The translations under genes were made by a program, and so were the position numbers. This document shows positions 7,240 to 17,610 of a stretch of 64,000 nucleotides of DNA, one piece after another (the first letter of the stretch is position 1; every line of letters begins with the position of its first letter). The notes under the pieces were generated by a model. The model saw only the letters and a program-made list of their open reading frames with translations, had not been told where the DNA came from and did not search any database. Origin of the DNA: Albimonas sp036154955 (GTDB taxonomy: Bacteria > Pseudomonadota > Alphaproteobacteria > Rhodobacterales > Rhodobacteraceae); contig JAYZWL010000149.1 of NCBI GenBank assembly GCA_036154955.1, forward strand, positions 1 through 64,000. The letters run 5' to 3'.

Positions 7240-10200
7240 TCAGGCGGCCTTCTTCCCCGCCCCGGCCAGCCGCGCGAGGTCGCGGGCGATGGCGAAGGCG
7301 CCCTTGAGCCGGTCGCCCTCCGTCGCCCAGTCGCGACGCACCACAACCTTGTTGTCGCGGATCTTGGCGTGGCCGCCCTGGTCCTGCAGCCAGCCCGCCA
7401 GCCCCGCCGGATTGGCGTATTTGTCGTCCCGGAACATCAGCGTCGCGCCCTTGGGCCCCGCATCCAGCTTGGCGATCCCGGCGCGGCGGCACATGGCCTT
7501 CACCCGGACCACGCGCAACAGCATCTCCACCTCCCGCGGGGGTTTGCCGAAACGGTCATGCAGTTCGGCTGCGAAGCCCTCCAGCTCGGTCTTCGTCTCC
7601 AGCCCCGAGAGCCGGCGGTAGAGCCCCAGCCGCACGTCGAGATCGGGGACGTAGCTCTCCGGGATCATCACCGGCACGCCCAGGCCCAGCTGCGGGGACC
7701 AGTCGCCGCTGTCGGCGGGGGCGTCGACCTCGCCCGACTTCATGCGCGCGATCGCCTCCTCCAGCATGTGCTGGTAAAGCTCGAAGCCGACCTCCTTGAT
7801 ATGGCCGGACTGCTCCTCGCCGATCAGGTTGCCGGCGCCGCGGATGTCGAGGTCGTGGGAGGCGAGGGTGAAGCCCGCCCCGAGGCTGTCGAGGCTCGCC
7901 AGCACCTTCAGCCGCTTTTCGGCCCCGTCGGTCAGGCGCTTGCGCGGCTCGGTGGTGAAATAGGCGTAGGCGCGCAGCTTGGACCGGCCGACGCGGCCGC
8001 GGATCTGGTAGAGCTGCGCCAGTCCGAACATGTCCGCCCGATGCACGATCAGGGTGTTGGCGCGCGGGATGTCGAGGCCGGATTCCACGATGGTCGTGGC
8101 CAGCAGCACGTCGTATTTCCCGTCGTAGAAGGCGTTCATCCGCTCATCGAGATCGCCCGCCGCAAGCTGGCCGTGGGCGGTGACGAAGGTGATTTCGGGG
8201 ACCTGTTCGCGCAGGAAGACCTGCAGCTCCTCCAGGTCCGAGATGCGGGGAACCACCACGAAGCTCTGCCCGCCGCGGAAATGCTCCCGCAGCAGCGCCT
8301 CGCGCACCGTGACCGGATCGAATTCGGCGATGTAGGAGCGCACGGCAAGACGGTCGACGGGGGGCGTGGCGATCACCGACAGTTCCCGCACCCCCGACAT
8401 GGCGAGCGACAGGGTGCGCGGGATCGGGGTCGCGGTCATGGTCAGGACGTGGACGTCGGAGCGCAGTTCTTTCAGCCGTTCCTTGTGGCGGACGCCGAAA
8501 TGCTGCTCCTCGTCGATGATCAGCAGGCCGAGATCCTTGAACCGGATCCCCTGCGCCAGCAGCGCATGCGTCCCCACCACCACGTCGACCGTCCCGTCGG
8601 CGAGACGCTTGCGGGTGTCCGCGGCCTCCTTGGCCGGGGTGAAGCGGGACAGTTGGCGGACATTGACCGGGAAGCCGCGGAAGCGTTCGGCGAAGGTCTT
8701 CGCGTGCTGGCGGGCCAGAAGCGTGGTCGGCGCGACGACCGCGACCTGCGTGCCCGAGAGCGCGGCGACGAAGGCCGCGCGCAGCGCCACCTCGGTCTTG
8801 CCGAAACCCACGTCGCCGCAGATCAGCCGGTCCATGGGCGATCCGGCCGAAAGGTCGCCCAGCACGTCCTCGATGGCGCCGAGCTGGTCGTCGGTCTCCT
8901 GATAGGGGAAGCGGGCGCAGAATTCGTCCCACGACCCCTGCGGGGGCTCGAATTCCGGGGCCTTGCGCAGGGTGCGTTCCGCGGCGATCCGGATCAGGCG
9001 GTCCGCCATGTCGCGGATCCGCTCCTTCATCTTGGCCTTGCGCGCCTGCCAGGCGCCGCCGCCCAGCCGGTCGAGGAAGCCGACCTCCTGACCGTAGCGG
9101 CTAAGCAGCTCGATGTTCTCGACGGGCAGGTACAGCCGGTCGCCGCCCGCGTATTCCAGCGCCGCGCATTCATGGGGGGCGCCCAGCGCGGTGACCGTCT
9201 CCAGCCCCATGAAGCGGCCGATGCCGTGCTCCACATGCACCACGAGATCGCCGGCGGAGAGGCTGGAGGCCTCGGAGAGGAAATTCTCCGCCCGCTTGCG
9301 CCGCCTGGGCGCCCGGATCAGCCGGTCGCCCAGCACATCCTGTTCGGCCACGACGGCGAGATCCGCGGTCTCGAACCCCTGCTCCAGCGGCCAGACGGCG
9401 AGGTTGACCAGCCCGGGTTTCGCATCGGCGAAGCGCGCCACGAGGCGGGAGGCCGGGGCCTCGTGATCCTCCAGCAGGGTTTTGACCCGGTCGCGGGCGC
9501 CCTCGGAATAGGTGGCGAAGATCACGGTCTTTTTCGCCGCGATCAGGGCGCGCAGGTGTTTGGCCAGCGCGTCGAAGACGTTGGTCCCCTCCTGCGCCCG
9601 CTCGGCCGCGAAGCCGCGCCCGATGCGCCCGCCGAGGTCGATGCAGCCCGGCCCCGGCGGCTGCGGCAGCGGCGAGACCCGGCGCAGCGGGCGGCCCGAC
9701 AGCGCCTCGGTCCACTGAGGCCCGGTGAGGTAGAGCGCCTCGGGCGGGGCGGGCTTGTAGACCGCGGCGCCCAGCGCGGGTTTGTCGGCGAGCGCCGCGC
9801 GGCGGGCCTGGTAGTGGTCGGAGATCATCTCCCACCGCGCCTCGCGGGCCTCCTCGATCTGGTGGTCGAGGATCACGGGGGCGTCGGGGAGGTAGTCGAA
9901 CAGCGTCTCCATCCGTTCATGGAAGAAGGCGGCCCAATGCTCCATCCCCTGCTGCTTGCGACCGGCGGAGACGGCTTCGTAGAGCGGATCGTCGAGGCCC
10001 GCGGCGCCGAACGCCTCCCGGTAGGCGGTGCGGAAGCGGGCGATGGCGGGGTCGTCCAGCGTGACTTCGGAGACGGGGGCGAATTCCACCCGGCCGATCT
10101 TCTCGATGGTGCGCTGGGTCTCGGCGTCGAAGCGGCGGGCGCCGTCGAGGAGGTCGCCGAAGAGGTCGAGCCGCACCGGGCTTTCGGCGCCGGGCGGGTA

Positions 10201-10707
10201 GACGTCCACCACCCCGCCGCGGATGGCGTAGTCGCCGGGCTCGGTCACGGTGGGGGCGCGGTTGAAGCCCATGCGCGCGAGATAGCCGCGCAGGTCGTCG
10301 AGGTCGAGCGGCCGGCCCACCTCGGCGGTGAAGGAGGCGGCGCGCACCGTCTCTCGGGCCGGGACGCGCTGGGCGGCGGCGGCGAGGGTGGTCAGGATCG
10401 CGGCGCGGGGCGGGGCGCCGTCGGCGAGCAAGGCCAGCGCGGCCATGCGGGCGGCGGAGATGTCGGCGTTGGGGCTGATGCGGTCGTAGGGCAGGCAGTC
10501 CCAGGCGGGGAAGCGGATGACGGGCAGGTCGGGGGCGAAGAAGGCCAGCGCCTCGGCCAGCGCGGCCATGCGCTGATCGTCGCGGGCGACATGGACGACG
10601 GGCCCGCCGGCGCGGGCGGCGAGGTCGGCCACGAGCTTCGCGTCGAAGCCCTCGGGCGCGCCGCCGGTGAGCACGGTTCCGGGAGTGAGGGGGGCCTGTT
10701 GCGCCAT
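7240..10707 (-). CDS. mfd: Transcription-repair coupling factor Mfd
   Basis: A 1155-residue SF2 translocase that removes stalled RNA polymerase at lesions and recruits UvrA. The N-terminal part is UvrB-like. A CarD-type RNA polymerase-interacting domain begins near residue 480 (GDLVVHVEHGIGRFMGL). The helicase core shows Walker A GDVGFGKTE near 630–640, DEEQHFG near 732, and the RGRVGRSK motif VI. A TRCF domain forms the C-terminus. Length matches E. coli Mfd (1148). The start at 10707 (MAQQAPLTPG) is chosen from family length; the frame stays open another 500 bases upstream but reads as arginine-rich nonsense. A further in-frame ATG at about 10758 is possible. Confidence 0.95.
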   Translation of the reverse strand: MAQQAPLTPGTVLTGGAPEGFDAKLVADLAARAGGPVVHVARDDQRMAALAEALAFFAPDLPVIRFPAWDCLPYDRISPNADISAARMAALALLADGAPPRAAILTTLAAAAQRVPARETVRAASFTAEVGRPLDLDDLRGYLARMGFNRAPTVTEPGDYAIRGGVVDVYPPGAESPVRLDLFGDLLDGARRFDAETQRTIEKIGRVEFAPVSEVTLDDPAIARFRTAYREAFGAAGLDDPLYEAVSAGRKQQGMEHWAAFFHERMETLFDYLPDAPVILDHQIEEAREARWEMISDHYQARRAALADKPALGAAVYKPAPPEALYLTGPQWTEALSGRPLRRVSPLPQPPGPGCIDLGGRIGRGFAAERAQEGTNVFDALAKHLRALIAAKKTVIFATYSEGARDRVKTLLEDHEAPASRLVARFADAKPGLVNLAVWPLEQGFETADLAVVAEQDVLGDRLIRAPRRRKRAENFLSEASSLSAGDLVVHVEHGIGRFMGLETVTALGAPHECAALEYAGGDRLYLPVENIELLSRYGQEVGFLDRLGGGAWQARKAKMKERIRDMADRLIRIAAERTLRKAPEFEPPQGSWDEFCARFPYQETDDQLGAIEDVLGDLSAGSPMDRLICGDVGFGKTEVALRAAFVAALSGTQVAVVAPTTLLARQHAKTFAERFRGFPVNVRQLSRFTPAKEAADTRKRLADGTVDVVVGTHALLAQGIRFKDLGLLIIDEEQHFGVRHKERLKELRSDVHVLTMTATPIPRTLSLAMSGVRELSVIATPPVDRLAVRSYIAEFDPVTVREALLREHFRGGQSFVVVPRISDLEELQVFLREQVPEITFVTAHGQLAAGDLDERMNAFYDGKYDVLLATTIVESGLDIPRANTLIVHRADMFGLAQLYQIRGRVGRSKLRAYAYFTTEPRKRLTDGAEKRLKVLASLDSLGAGFTLASHDLDIRGAGNLIGEEQSGHIKEVGFELYQHMLEEAIARMKSGEVDAPADSGDWSPQLGLGVPVMIPESYVPDLDVRLGLYRRLSGLETKTELEGFAAELHDRFGKPPREVEMLLRVVRVKAMCRRAGIAKLDAGPKGATLMFRDDKYANPAGLAGWLQDQGGHAKIRDNKVVVRRDWATEGDRLKGAFAIARDLARLAGAGKKAA

Positions 10708-12279
10708 GAAGGCGAGATAGCGCCCGCCGCGGGACCGCGCAAGCGCGGGCATGGCCATGACGGCGGCGGAGCGGGCATGTCGATGGGGCGGCGCGGTCCG
10801 GGGGGAGGCGCGTCGCGAGGCGCCCCGGGGCGGGCGGAGCGCTGCGGACCGTCGCGGAGGCCGCGCGCCGACCCTCGCGCCGCTGGCCCGCGCCCGCCCG
10901 CGCGGCGGCCGACGACCTGCGCCGGTGGCGGCGGCGCGGGGGGCTTCGGCGGCGCGGGGAGAAAGCGGGGGTTCGGGTGGGGCGCAAGCGCGTCGCGCCC
11001 GGCGGCGAAGGGCCTTCCCCCGCCCCTGCCCGCCGGACGCCCCGCATCGCCCCTGTCCGCGAAGCGCCGCTGGAGCAAGGGGCGGGCTCCGCGCGTCCGG
11101 GCCGACACGGTTCGGCGCCGCTGACCCCCGAGATGCGCAGCTCACGGCATTGGATGAGGTTTCCGCCGACGGCCCCCCCGGCTCCGGGGCGCGATCCGCC
11201 ATGCTCCGCGCTCGGGCGTCGATGACGGCGGCGAAGCGCCTTGCAGGCGCGCGGCATGCGATCCTCGGCGGCGGACGGCGCCGGACCCCGGGCGACTTCC
11301 CGCCTCACGCCGCAGCGGCGGCGGGGGTGACGGTCGGCCTGCGCGCGAAGGCGGCGGCCGGGCTCAGCCGGCGTCCGTACACGGAGGAGCGCGCCGGTGT
11401 TCTCGCGCCCCTCGGCCCGGCACGGGCGCAGGCGCAGGCGCAGGATCGAAGGGCGCCGGGGATCACGGTCGCGAGAGTCAGGGTCGGGCGGCTCGGCCGG
11501 ATGGGCGAGCGAGCGAGGCCGCGCGTCGGGGCTGCGTGGGCCGACGCTCGACGCGTTTCATGCCGTCGCCCATTCGGCCTGCCGGTCCTGATCCGCCCCC
11601 CGGGTCGCGGGCCCCGCAGCGCATGGTGTTTCGGGGGGGAAGCAGGAGGGCGCGACCGCTCGGAAGCGCGGGAGGCGTCAAGGGGCGCCGCCCGGAAGGA
11701 TCTGCGGCGGGCCCCGTTCGAGCCGTTGGCGCGTCACCTTTCGGAAGACAAGCGTTGCCGCTCGTGCGCCTACCTCCGTTCGAGGTCGCCACGCTTTCCA
11801 ACGAAGCGCAAAGATCATGGACCGGGCTCGCCGCGGCGAAGGGCAGAGCACGCGCTTTCCGTGCGGCGGCGTCGAGGGCTCGGGCTTCGACAAGCGGCGC
11901 CGTCCCGGACCTGCGCCGAGCTCATCGGGATCGTCGCGACCCACCGGAAGCCGGCGTCGGCGCGGGACGGCGAGGCCGGAGCCCGGGCGCCCTGCCGACA
12001 TGCGTCCCCGCCCCGCCCCGTCGAGCCGCCGCGACCGGCGCGCAGGAAGACCGGGCCTCGATCCGGGCCAAGCGGCGCGCCGAGAGGCGCCGCCGTCCGG
12101 CGCTCGATCCCGCGCCCGGACGGCCGCCCATCGCGCCCTGCCGCCGCCATCGCCAGGCGCCTGTCCCGCCGGGCCGGCGTGGCCATCCGAGGCGCCGGTT
12201 CCGCGCGCCGCGGGCGCCCCGGCGCCACGGGCGGGACCGTCGCGCGGCGCCCGCGCGGCGTCGGGATCTGGGCCGGCCG
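10708..12279. other. Gene-free GC-rich stretch, 1.57 kb
   Basis: No frame on either strand shows a recognisable protein. The long open frames here read as Arg/Ala/Pro/Gly-rich sequence without hydrophobic periodicity, as expected when GC-rich DNA lacks stop codons. I see no tRNA, no strong terminator and no repeat array. The promoter of mfd must lie at its left end. A less GC-rich patch near 11130–11165 and another near 11745–11820 are the only compositional changes I noticed. It may be a decayed gene or an unrecognised RNA. Confidence 0.5.
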
Positions 12280-13557
12280 TCAGACGGGCTCCCGGTCCTC
12301 CGGCAACAGCGCCAGCATGCCGCCGGGCTGACGGTCGAGGCGGCCGGCGAGTTCGAATTCCAGCAGCACCTCCGCCACCGCAGCGAGGCTGGCGCCCGAG
12401 AGACGGAGGAGTTCATCCTCCTCCACCGGAGCGAGGCCCAGGAGCCCCGCGATCTCGGCCCGCAGGCGGCGGTCGTCGCGCAGGGGGGGCGCCGCGGGTT
12501 CGGCGAATCCGTCTTCGGAGAGCGGGGGCTCCGCCGCCTCCCCGCCCCGAAGGGCTGCGGGCGCGTCGCCCGCCTGCTCCAGGCTCTCCACCACGTCGGC
12601 GGCGTCGCGGACCAGCGCCGCCCCCTGCCGGATCAGCTGGTTGCCCCCGGCCGAGCGCGGGTCGAGCGGCGAGCCGGGCACGGCCATCACCTCCCGCCCC
12701 TGCTCCAGCGCGAAATCGGCGGTGATCAGGGAACCGGAGCGGGCCGCCGCCTCGATCAGCACCACGGCGCGGGAGAGGCCGGCGATCACCCGGTTGCGGC
12801 GGGGGAAGTGGCGGGCCTGCGGGTCCGTGCCCATCGGCGCCTCGGAGATCAGCGCGCCCCCTTCCGCGGCGATGCGGTCGGCGAGGCCCGCATGTTCCCG
12901 CGGGTAGACCGAGGCGACGCAGCCCGCCAGCGCCGCCACGGTGCCGGTCGGGAGCGCGCCCTCATGCGCCGCCCCGTCGACCCCGCGGGCGAGGCCGGAG
13001 GCGACCGCGAACCCCGCCGCCCCCAGCTCGGCGGCGAGCATCCGCGCCATGCGCAGCCCCATGGCCGAGGCGTTGCGCGCCCCGACGATAGCCACCGAGG
13101 GGCGCGACGGCGCCTCCGCATCGCCGCGCAGCCAGAACACCGGCGGCGGATCGGGGATGGCGGCGAGCGCCGGCGGATAGCCCGGGCCGCCCAGGATCAC
13201 CAGCCTGGCGCCGGCGCGCGCCCCCGCCTCCAGCTCCCGCGCCGCGTCGGCTTCGTCATGGGGGGTCATGGCGCCGAGACCGCCGCGGCGGGCGAGGTCC
13301 GGCAGCGCCTCCAGCGCCCGCGCCGGGTCGCCGAACCGGCGGACCAGACGGAGCCAGGTGGAGGGGCCGACATTGCGGCTGCGGGCGAGGCGCAGGGCGG
13401 AGAGCGGATCCGCCTCCGCCGGCAGGCGCCGCGGCGCCTCCCGGGCGACGGGCGCGAACGCCTGTTCGGGGAGTCGACCGTCCCCCTGCCCGCGCGTCCC
13501 GCGTCCGCCCGGGCGGGCGCCGTCCTCCGGCCCCGCGAAATCGATCCGCGCCTGCAT
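12280..13557 (-). CDS. dprA: DNA processing protein DprA
   Basis: A 425-residue DprA/Smf protein, which loads RecA on incoming single-stranded DNA during natural transformation. A SAM-like N-terminal region (LSALRLARSRNVGPSTWLRL) is followed by the Rossmann-fold core with SVAIVGARNASAMG, GLARGVDGAAHEGAL and FPRRNRVIAGLS. A C-terminal winged-helix DML1-like domain (EEDELLRLSGASLAAVAEVL) completes the full-length architecture. GGAGG lies 4 bases before the ATG. Roughly the first 45 residues are Gly/Arg-rich and unusual for the family. The gene stands alone; its presence suggests competence potential or gene-transfer-agent uptake, as is known in Rhodobacterales. Confidence 0.92.
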   Translation of the reverse strand: MQARIDFAGPEDGARPGGRGTRGQGDGRLPEQAFAPVAREAPRRLPAEADPLSALRLARSRNVGPSTWLRLVRRFGDPARALEALPDLARRGGLGAMTPHDEADAARELEAGARAGARLVILGGPGYPPALAAIPDPPPVFWLRGDAEAPSRPSVAIVGARNASAMGLRMARMLAAELGAAGFAVASGLARGVDGAAHEGALPTGTVAALAGCVASVYPREHAGLADRIAAEGGALISEAPMGTDPQARHFPRRNRVIAGLSRAVVLIEAAARSGSLITADFALEQGREVMAVPGSPLDPRSAGGNQLIRQGAALVRDAADVVESLEQAGDAPAALRGGEAAEPPLSEDGFAEPAAPPLRDDRRLRAEIAGLLGLAPVEEDELLRLSGASLAAVAEVLLEFELAGRLDRQPGGMLALLPEDREPV

Positions 13558-13653
13558 ACAGCCTCCGTCCTGGAGCTCCGCGGACGATGTGACCGGGTCT
13601 TGGTTAAACCGGAGTAAACGATGAGGCGAACCGGAGGGGGCGACCCGGCCGGA

Positions 13654-14313
13654 TCAGCCCTTGCCGCCGATGCGGCTTTCCTCGCCGCGCAGGATTCGGC
13701 CGATATTCTGCCAGTGCCGCGCCCAGACCAGCGCCGCCATCGCCGCGGCCAGCGCCACCGCCTCCAGCGCCCCGAAGGCCCAGAGCGCCAGCGGCGCCGC
13801 CAGGGCCGAGGCGAGCCCGCCGACCGAGCTGATGCGGGTCAGCGCCGCCGCCCCCGCCCAGGCGGCCAGCGCGCAGAGCCCCGCGGGCCAGCTCAGCGCC
13901 AGGGTCACGCCCAGCAGCGTCGCCACCCCCTTGCCGCCGCGAAAGCCCAGCCAGACCGGGAACAGGTGCCCCAGCACCGCGCCGACGCCCGCCAGGACGG
14001 CGGCGTCCGGCCCCCAGGCGGCCGCGATCAGCACCGCCGCGGCCCCTTTGGCCGCGTCCAGAACCAGCGTCGCCGCCGCCGCCTTGCGGTTGCCGGTGCG
14101 CAGGACGTTGGTCGCCCCGATATTGCCCGAGCCGATCTTGCGCAGGTCGCCCAGCCCGAAGACCCGCGCCGCCAGCACCCCCATGGGGATCGAGCCCAGC
14201 AGGTAGCCCAGCGCCAGCGCCGCCGCCAGCCACGGGACCGCCGCCTCCAGCCCCGGCGCCGCCGCGCCCGCGTCGATCATCGCGCGCAGCCATTCAGGCA
14301 GGAACCGGCTCAT
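13654..14313 (-). CDS. plsY: Glycerol-3-phosphate acyltransferase PlsY
   Basis: A 219-residue membrane acyltransferase that moves the acyl group from acyl-phosphate to glycerol-3-phosphate, the first step of phospholipid synthesis. The three conserved PlsY loops are visible: GSGNIGATNVLR, GFRGGKGVATLLG, and a C-terminal element RHWQNIGRILRGEES. About five to six transmembrane segments. It is longer at the N-terminus than E. coli PlsY (205) by a short amphipathic stretch. The start codon overlaps the stop of the upstream dihydroorotase-like gene in an ATGA, implying translational coupling. Confidence 0.94.
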   Translation of the reverse strand: MSRFLPEWLRAMIDAGAAAPGLEAAVPWLAAALALGYLLGSIPMGVLAARVFGLGDLRKIGSGNIGATNVLRTGNRKAAAATLVLDAAKGAAAVLIAAAWGPDAAVLAGVGAVLGHLFPVWLGFRGGKGVATLLGVTLALSWPAGLCALAAWAGAAALTRISSVGGLASALAAPLALWAFGALEAVALAAAMAALVWARHWQNIGRILRGEESRIGGKG

Positions 14314-15620
14314 GCCGCCGCCTCCTCGGGCGCGAAGACCCGCGCGCCGTCCACCCAGGTCCCCCGCACCCGTCCGGTCATCCGCCGCAGGTCGAAGGGC
14401 GTGTTCTTGGAGCGGGAGCGCAGGTCGGCGCGGTCCAGCACGAAGGGGGCGCCGGGGTCGAACAGCACCAGGTCGGCGGGCGCCCCCGGCGCGAGCCGGC
14501 CGGCGTCGAGCCCCAGCAGCCGCGCCGGCGCCAGCGCCAGCCGGGCGAAGAGCGCGGGCAGGTCCATCGCCCCGCCATGCACCAGCTGCAGCGCCGCGGG
14601 CAGCAGGGTTTCCAGCCCGACCGCGCCATGGGCGGCCTGCTCGTAAGGCAGGCGCTTGAGCTCCTCGTCCTGCGGCAGGTGGGCGGAGACGACCACCTCC
14701 ACCAGCCCGTCGGCCACGGCCTGGACCAGCGCCTCGCGGTCCTCCTCCCCGCGCAGGGGCGGGTCGAGCTTGAAGAAGGTGCGGTAGGGCTCGATATCCA
14801 GCTCGTTGAGCGTCAGGTGATGGGCGGAGGCGGAGGCGGAGACCGGCAGGCCGGCGGCCCTGGCCCGGGCCAGCGCCTCCAGCGCGCCTCGGGTGGAGAT
14901 CTGGTCGGCGTGGTAGCGGGCGCCGGTCAGTTCCACGAGCGCGAGGTCGCGCTCCAGCATCATCCGTTCGGCCATCGCCGGCACGCCGGGCAGGCCCAGC
15001 TTGGTGGAGAAGAAGGACTCGGTCGCGCAGCCCCGCGCGGCGAAGGCCGGGTCCTGGGGATGATGAATGACCAGCGCGCCCAGCGACTTGGCGTAGGTCA
15101 GGCAGCGGCGCATGACCACCGGGTCGGCGACGGCGTGGTCGCCGTCGGAGAAGGCGACGGCGCCGGCGTCCGACAGGAACCCCATCTCCGACATCAGCTT
15201 GCCGGCGCACCCTTGGGTGAGCGCGCCCATGATCCGGACATGGACCGGACAGGCCTCGGCCGCGCGCTGGGCGACGAAGCCGAGCACGGCGGCGTCGTCC
15301 ACCGGCGGGTCGGTGTCGGGGCGCACGGCGAGGGTGGTGACGCCCCCCGCCGCCGCGGCGAGCCCCGCGGTGCGGTAGGATTCCCGGTGCCGCGCGCCGG
15401 GTTCGCCCACATAGACGTTCATGTCGACGATGCCGGGGGCGAGCGCCAGCCCGCCGCATTCTGTGGTCTCGCCCAGCTCGAAGGCCAGCTCGCCCGGAGG
15501 GGCGACGGCGGCGATGCGCCCGTTCTCGATCAGCAGGTCGCCGGGCGCGTCGGTCCCGGCCTCCGGGTCGATGAGGCGAGCGTTGCGGAGGAGGTGGGGG
15601 CGGGAATGGGGGGCGGTCAT
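14310..15620 (-). CDS. pyrC: Dihydroorotase-like protein, active site degenerate (PyrC')
   Basis: A 436-residue amidohydrolase of the PyrC 'multifunctional complex' type. The metal-binding DxHxHxR signature of active dihydroorotases is replaced by Asp66-Met-Asn68-Val-Tyr70-Val-Gly72 before the conserved EPG (73–75). The region normally holding the catalytic Asp (TDHAPH) reads VSAHLPQDEE. These changes predict loss of the binuclear zinc site. Non-catalytic homologues of this kind support aspartate carbamoyltransferase assembly in Pseudomonas (pyrBC'), and pyrB lies in the same operon here. A separate active dihydroorotase is expected elsewhere in the genome. It overlaps neighbours by 4 bases on both sides. 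Confidence 0.9.
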   Translation of the reverse strand: MTAPHSRPHLLRNARLIDPEAGTDAPGDLLIENGRIAAVAPPGELAFELGETTECGGLALAPGIVDMNVYVGEPGARHRESYRTAGLAAAAGGVTTLAVRPDTDPPVDDAAVLGFVAQRAAEACPVHVRIMGALTQGCAGKLMSEMGFLSDAGAVAFSDGDHAVADPVVMRRCLTYAKSLGALVIHHPQDPAFAARGCATESFFSTKLGLPGVPAMAERMMLERDLALVELTGARYHADQISTRGALEALARARAAGLPVSASASAHHLTLNELDIEPYRTFFKLDPPLRGEEDREALVQAVADGLVEVVVSAHLPQDEELKRLPYEQAAHGAVGLETLLPAALQLVHGGAMDLPALFARLALAPARLLGLDAGRLAPGAPADLVLFDPGAPFVLDRADLRSRSKNTPFDLRRMTGRVRGTWVDGARVFAPEEAAA

Positions 15621-16104
15621 CGCGCGTCCTCGGTCATCGGCGCAGTGGTCGTCGGGCCAGCGGTCGTCGGCGCAGGGGCGGCGCCCGCTTCAGGATCGGG
15701 CAGGGAGAGAATGCGGAAGGCATGGTCGACCGAGGACGCCTCGTTGAGCCAGGCGACCGCCGCCTTTTGCTCATCCTGCATCCGCGCCGCCACCCGGACC
15801 ACCGAGCGCGCGCGCACGCCCGCGGCATGGGTGAGGATCTGGCCGAGATGCCGGTGGTCGCTTTTCTCAAGCGGGGTCTCGATCAGCGCCGTCCCGTCGG
15901 AGACCGCGTCCCGCGCGAGGATGTCGGCGCGGAACGGACCGACGCGGCGTTCGACCGAGTCGACCTCCAGCCCATCCGGGCCGAAGCCCAGCGTCTCCGA
16001 CAAAAGCGAGATGTTCTCGGGCGAGGCCAGCCAGGGGGTGAACTCCAGCGCCTCATGGAGCCATGCCGCGCGCAGGTCCACCCGCTCCAGCCGGCCGAGC
16101 GCGG

Positions 16105-16108
<4 letters not shown>
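15617..16108 (-). CDS. Truncated nuclease-like protein (N-terminal module of DUF4268-type proteins) inside the pyr operon
   Basis: 163 residues. The first 130 closely match the N-terminal module I know from DUF4268-type PD-(D/E)XK-like proteins: WLHEALEFTPWLA, ENISLLSETLG, VGPFRADIL, LEKSDHRHLGQILTHAAG and AVAWLNE. In those proteins the core reads ADIL…IENQLE; here Asp62 is kept but the ExQ reads Glu77-Thr-Pro79, so the Gln is lost. The DUF4268 domain is absent, replaced by a Thr/Ala/Pro-rich tail. The gene overlaps pyrB and pyrC' by 4 bases each (ATGA), so it is translated with them. The function is unknown; a structural role with the pyrimidine enzymes or a domesticated fragment are both possible. 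The family match is from memory and needs a profile search. Confidence 0.75.
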
Positions 16109-17076
<968 letters not shown>

Positions 17077-17610
17077 CCGGGTCGGGCGGAACGGGCGCGC
17101 GGGTCGGATCGGGGCGCCGGCGCCTCGCCGCCGCTTATGGCGCAGGCGGCGGGGGGCGGGCAAGCGCCGATCGCGCGGCGCGGAGGCGGAGGGCGAAGCC
17201 GCGCGTCGAGGTCGCGCCAGGCCGGTCCCGGACGCCCGCGCGGCGCGGAGCCGGGGGGCGCGGGCGGCGAGGGTCGCGGGACGGCCGGCGGGTCCTTTCC
17301 CCCGTCGCGCCGCACGCCCGCGCCCTGCCTCTCCGCGCGCCCGCGCCCTGCCCCTCCGCGGCCCGCCCCTCCGCGCGATGCCCCTCCGCGCGCTCGCGCC
17401 CTGCCCGCCGCTCGCCTGCGCGGCCGCTGCGGTCGCCGCGCCGACGCCGCCCGCGGCGCCCCGAGGCGGCGCGCGCAGCGCGGAGCCGAGGCGAAAGGAA
17501 CGCCCGCGGCGGCGGGCGCCGCCGGAGTCCGCCCGCGCCCGTCCCGCTTGACCGGGCCCCGGCCCGCGCCTTCACTCCCCCGACACCGCGCCGCCAGGGA
17601 GGACACGCGC
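17077..17610. other. Divergent intergenic region with short GC-rich repeats
   Basis: 534 bases between the divergent pyrB and GST genes. Promoters for both should lie here, but I see no convincing −35/−10 pair. Around 17328–17410 an imperfect repeated word, GCCCTGCC(T/C)CTCCGCG, and the shorter CCCCTCCGCG occur several times. No coding frame looks real. Confidence 0.5.

Noticed and set aside
7369..11124. A 1251-codon open frame on the plus strand opposite mfd
   Set aside because: It is the antisense shadow of a well-conserved enzyme; its composition (Gly/Arg/Gln/Val with no motifs) follows from the GC3 bias of mfd.
10751..12331. A 526-codon plus-strand frame in the mfd–dprA gap
   Set aside because: Arg/Ala/Pro/Gly-rich without hydrophobic pattern or motifs, and it runs into dprA antisense; explained by lack of stop codons in GC-rich DNA.
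13654..15459. A 601-codon minus-strand frame that would fuse pyrC-region sequence to PlsY
   Set aside because: Upstream of residue Met at 14313 the frame is a shadow of pyrC' in another phase; the ATGA overlap and PlsY length place the true start at 14313.
17328..17410. Possible CRISPR-like array in short GC-rich repeats
   Set aside because: Repeat words are 10–16 bases, imperfect, without uniform spacers and without cas genes.
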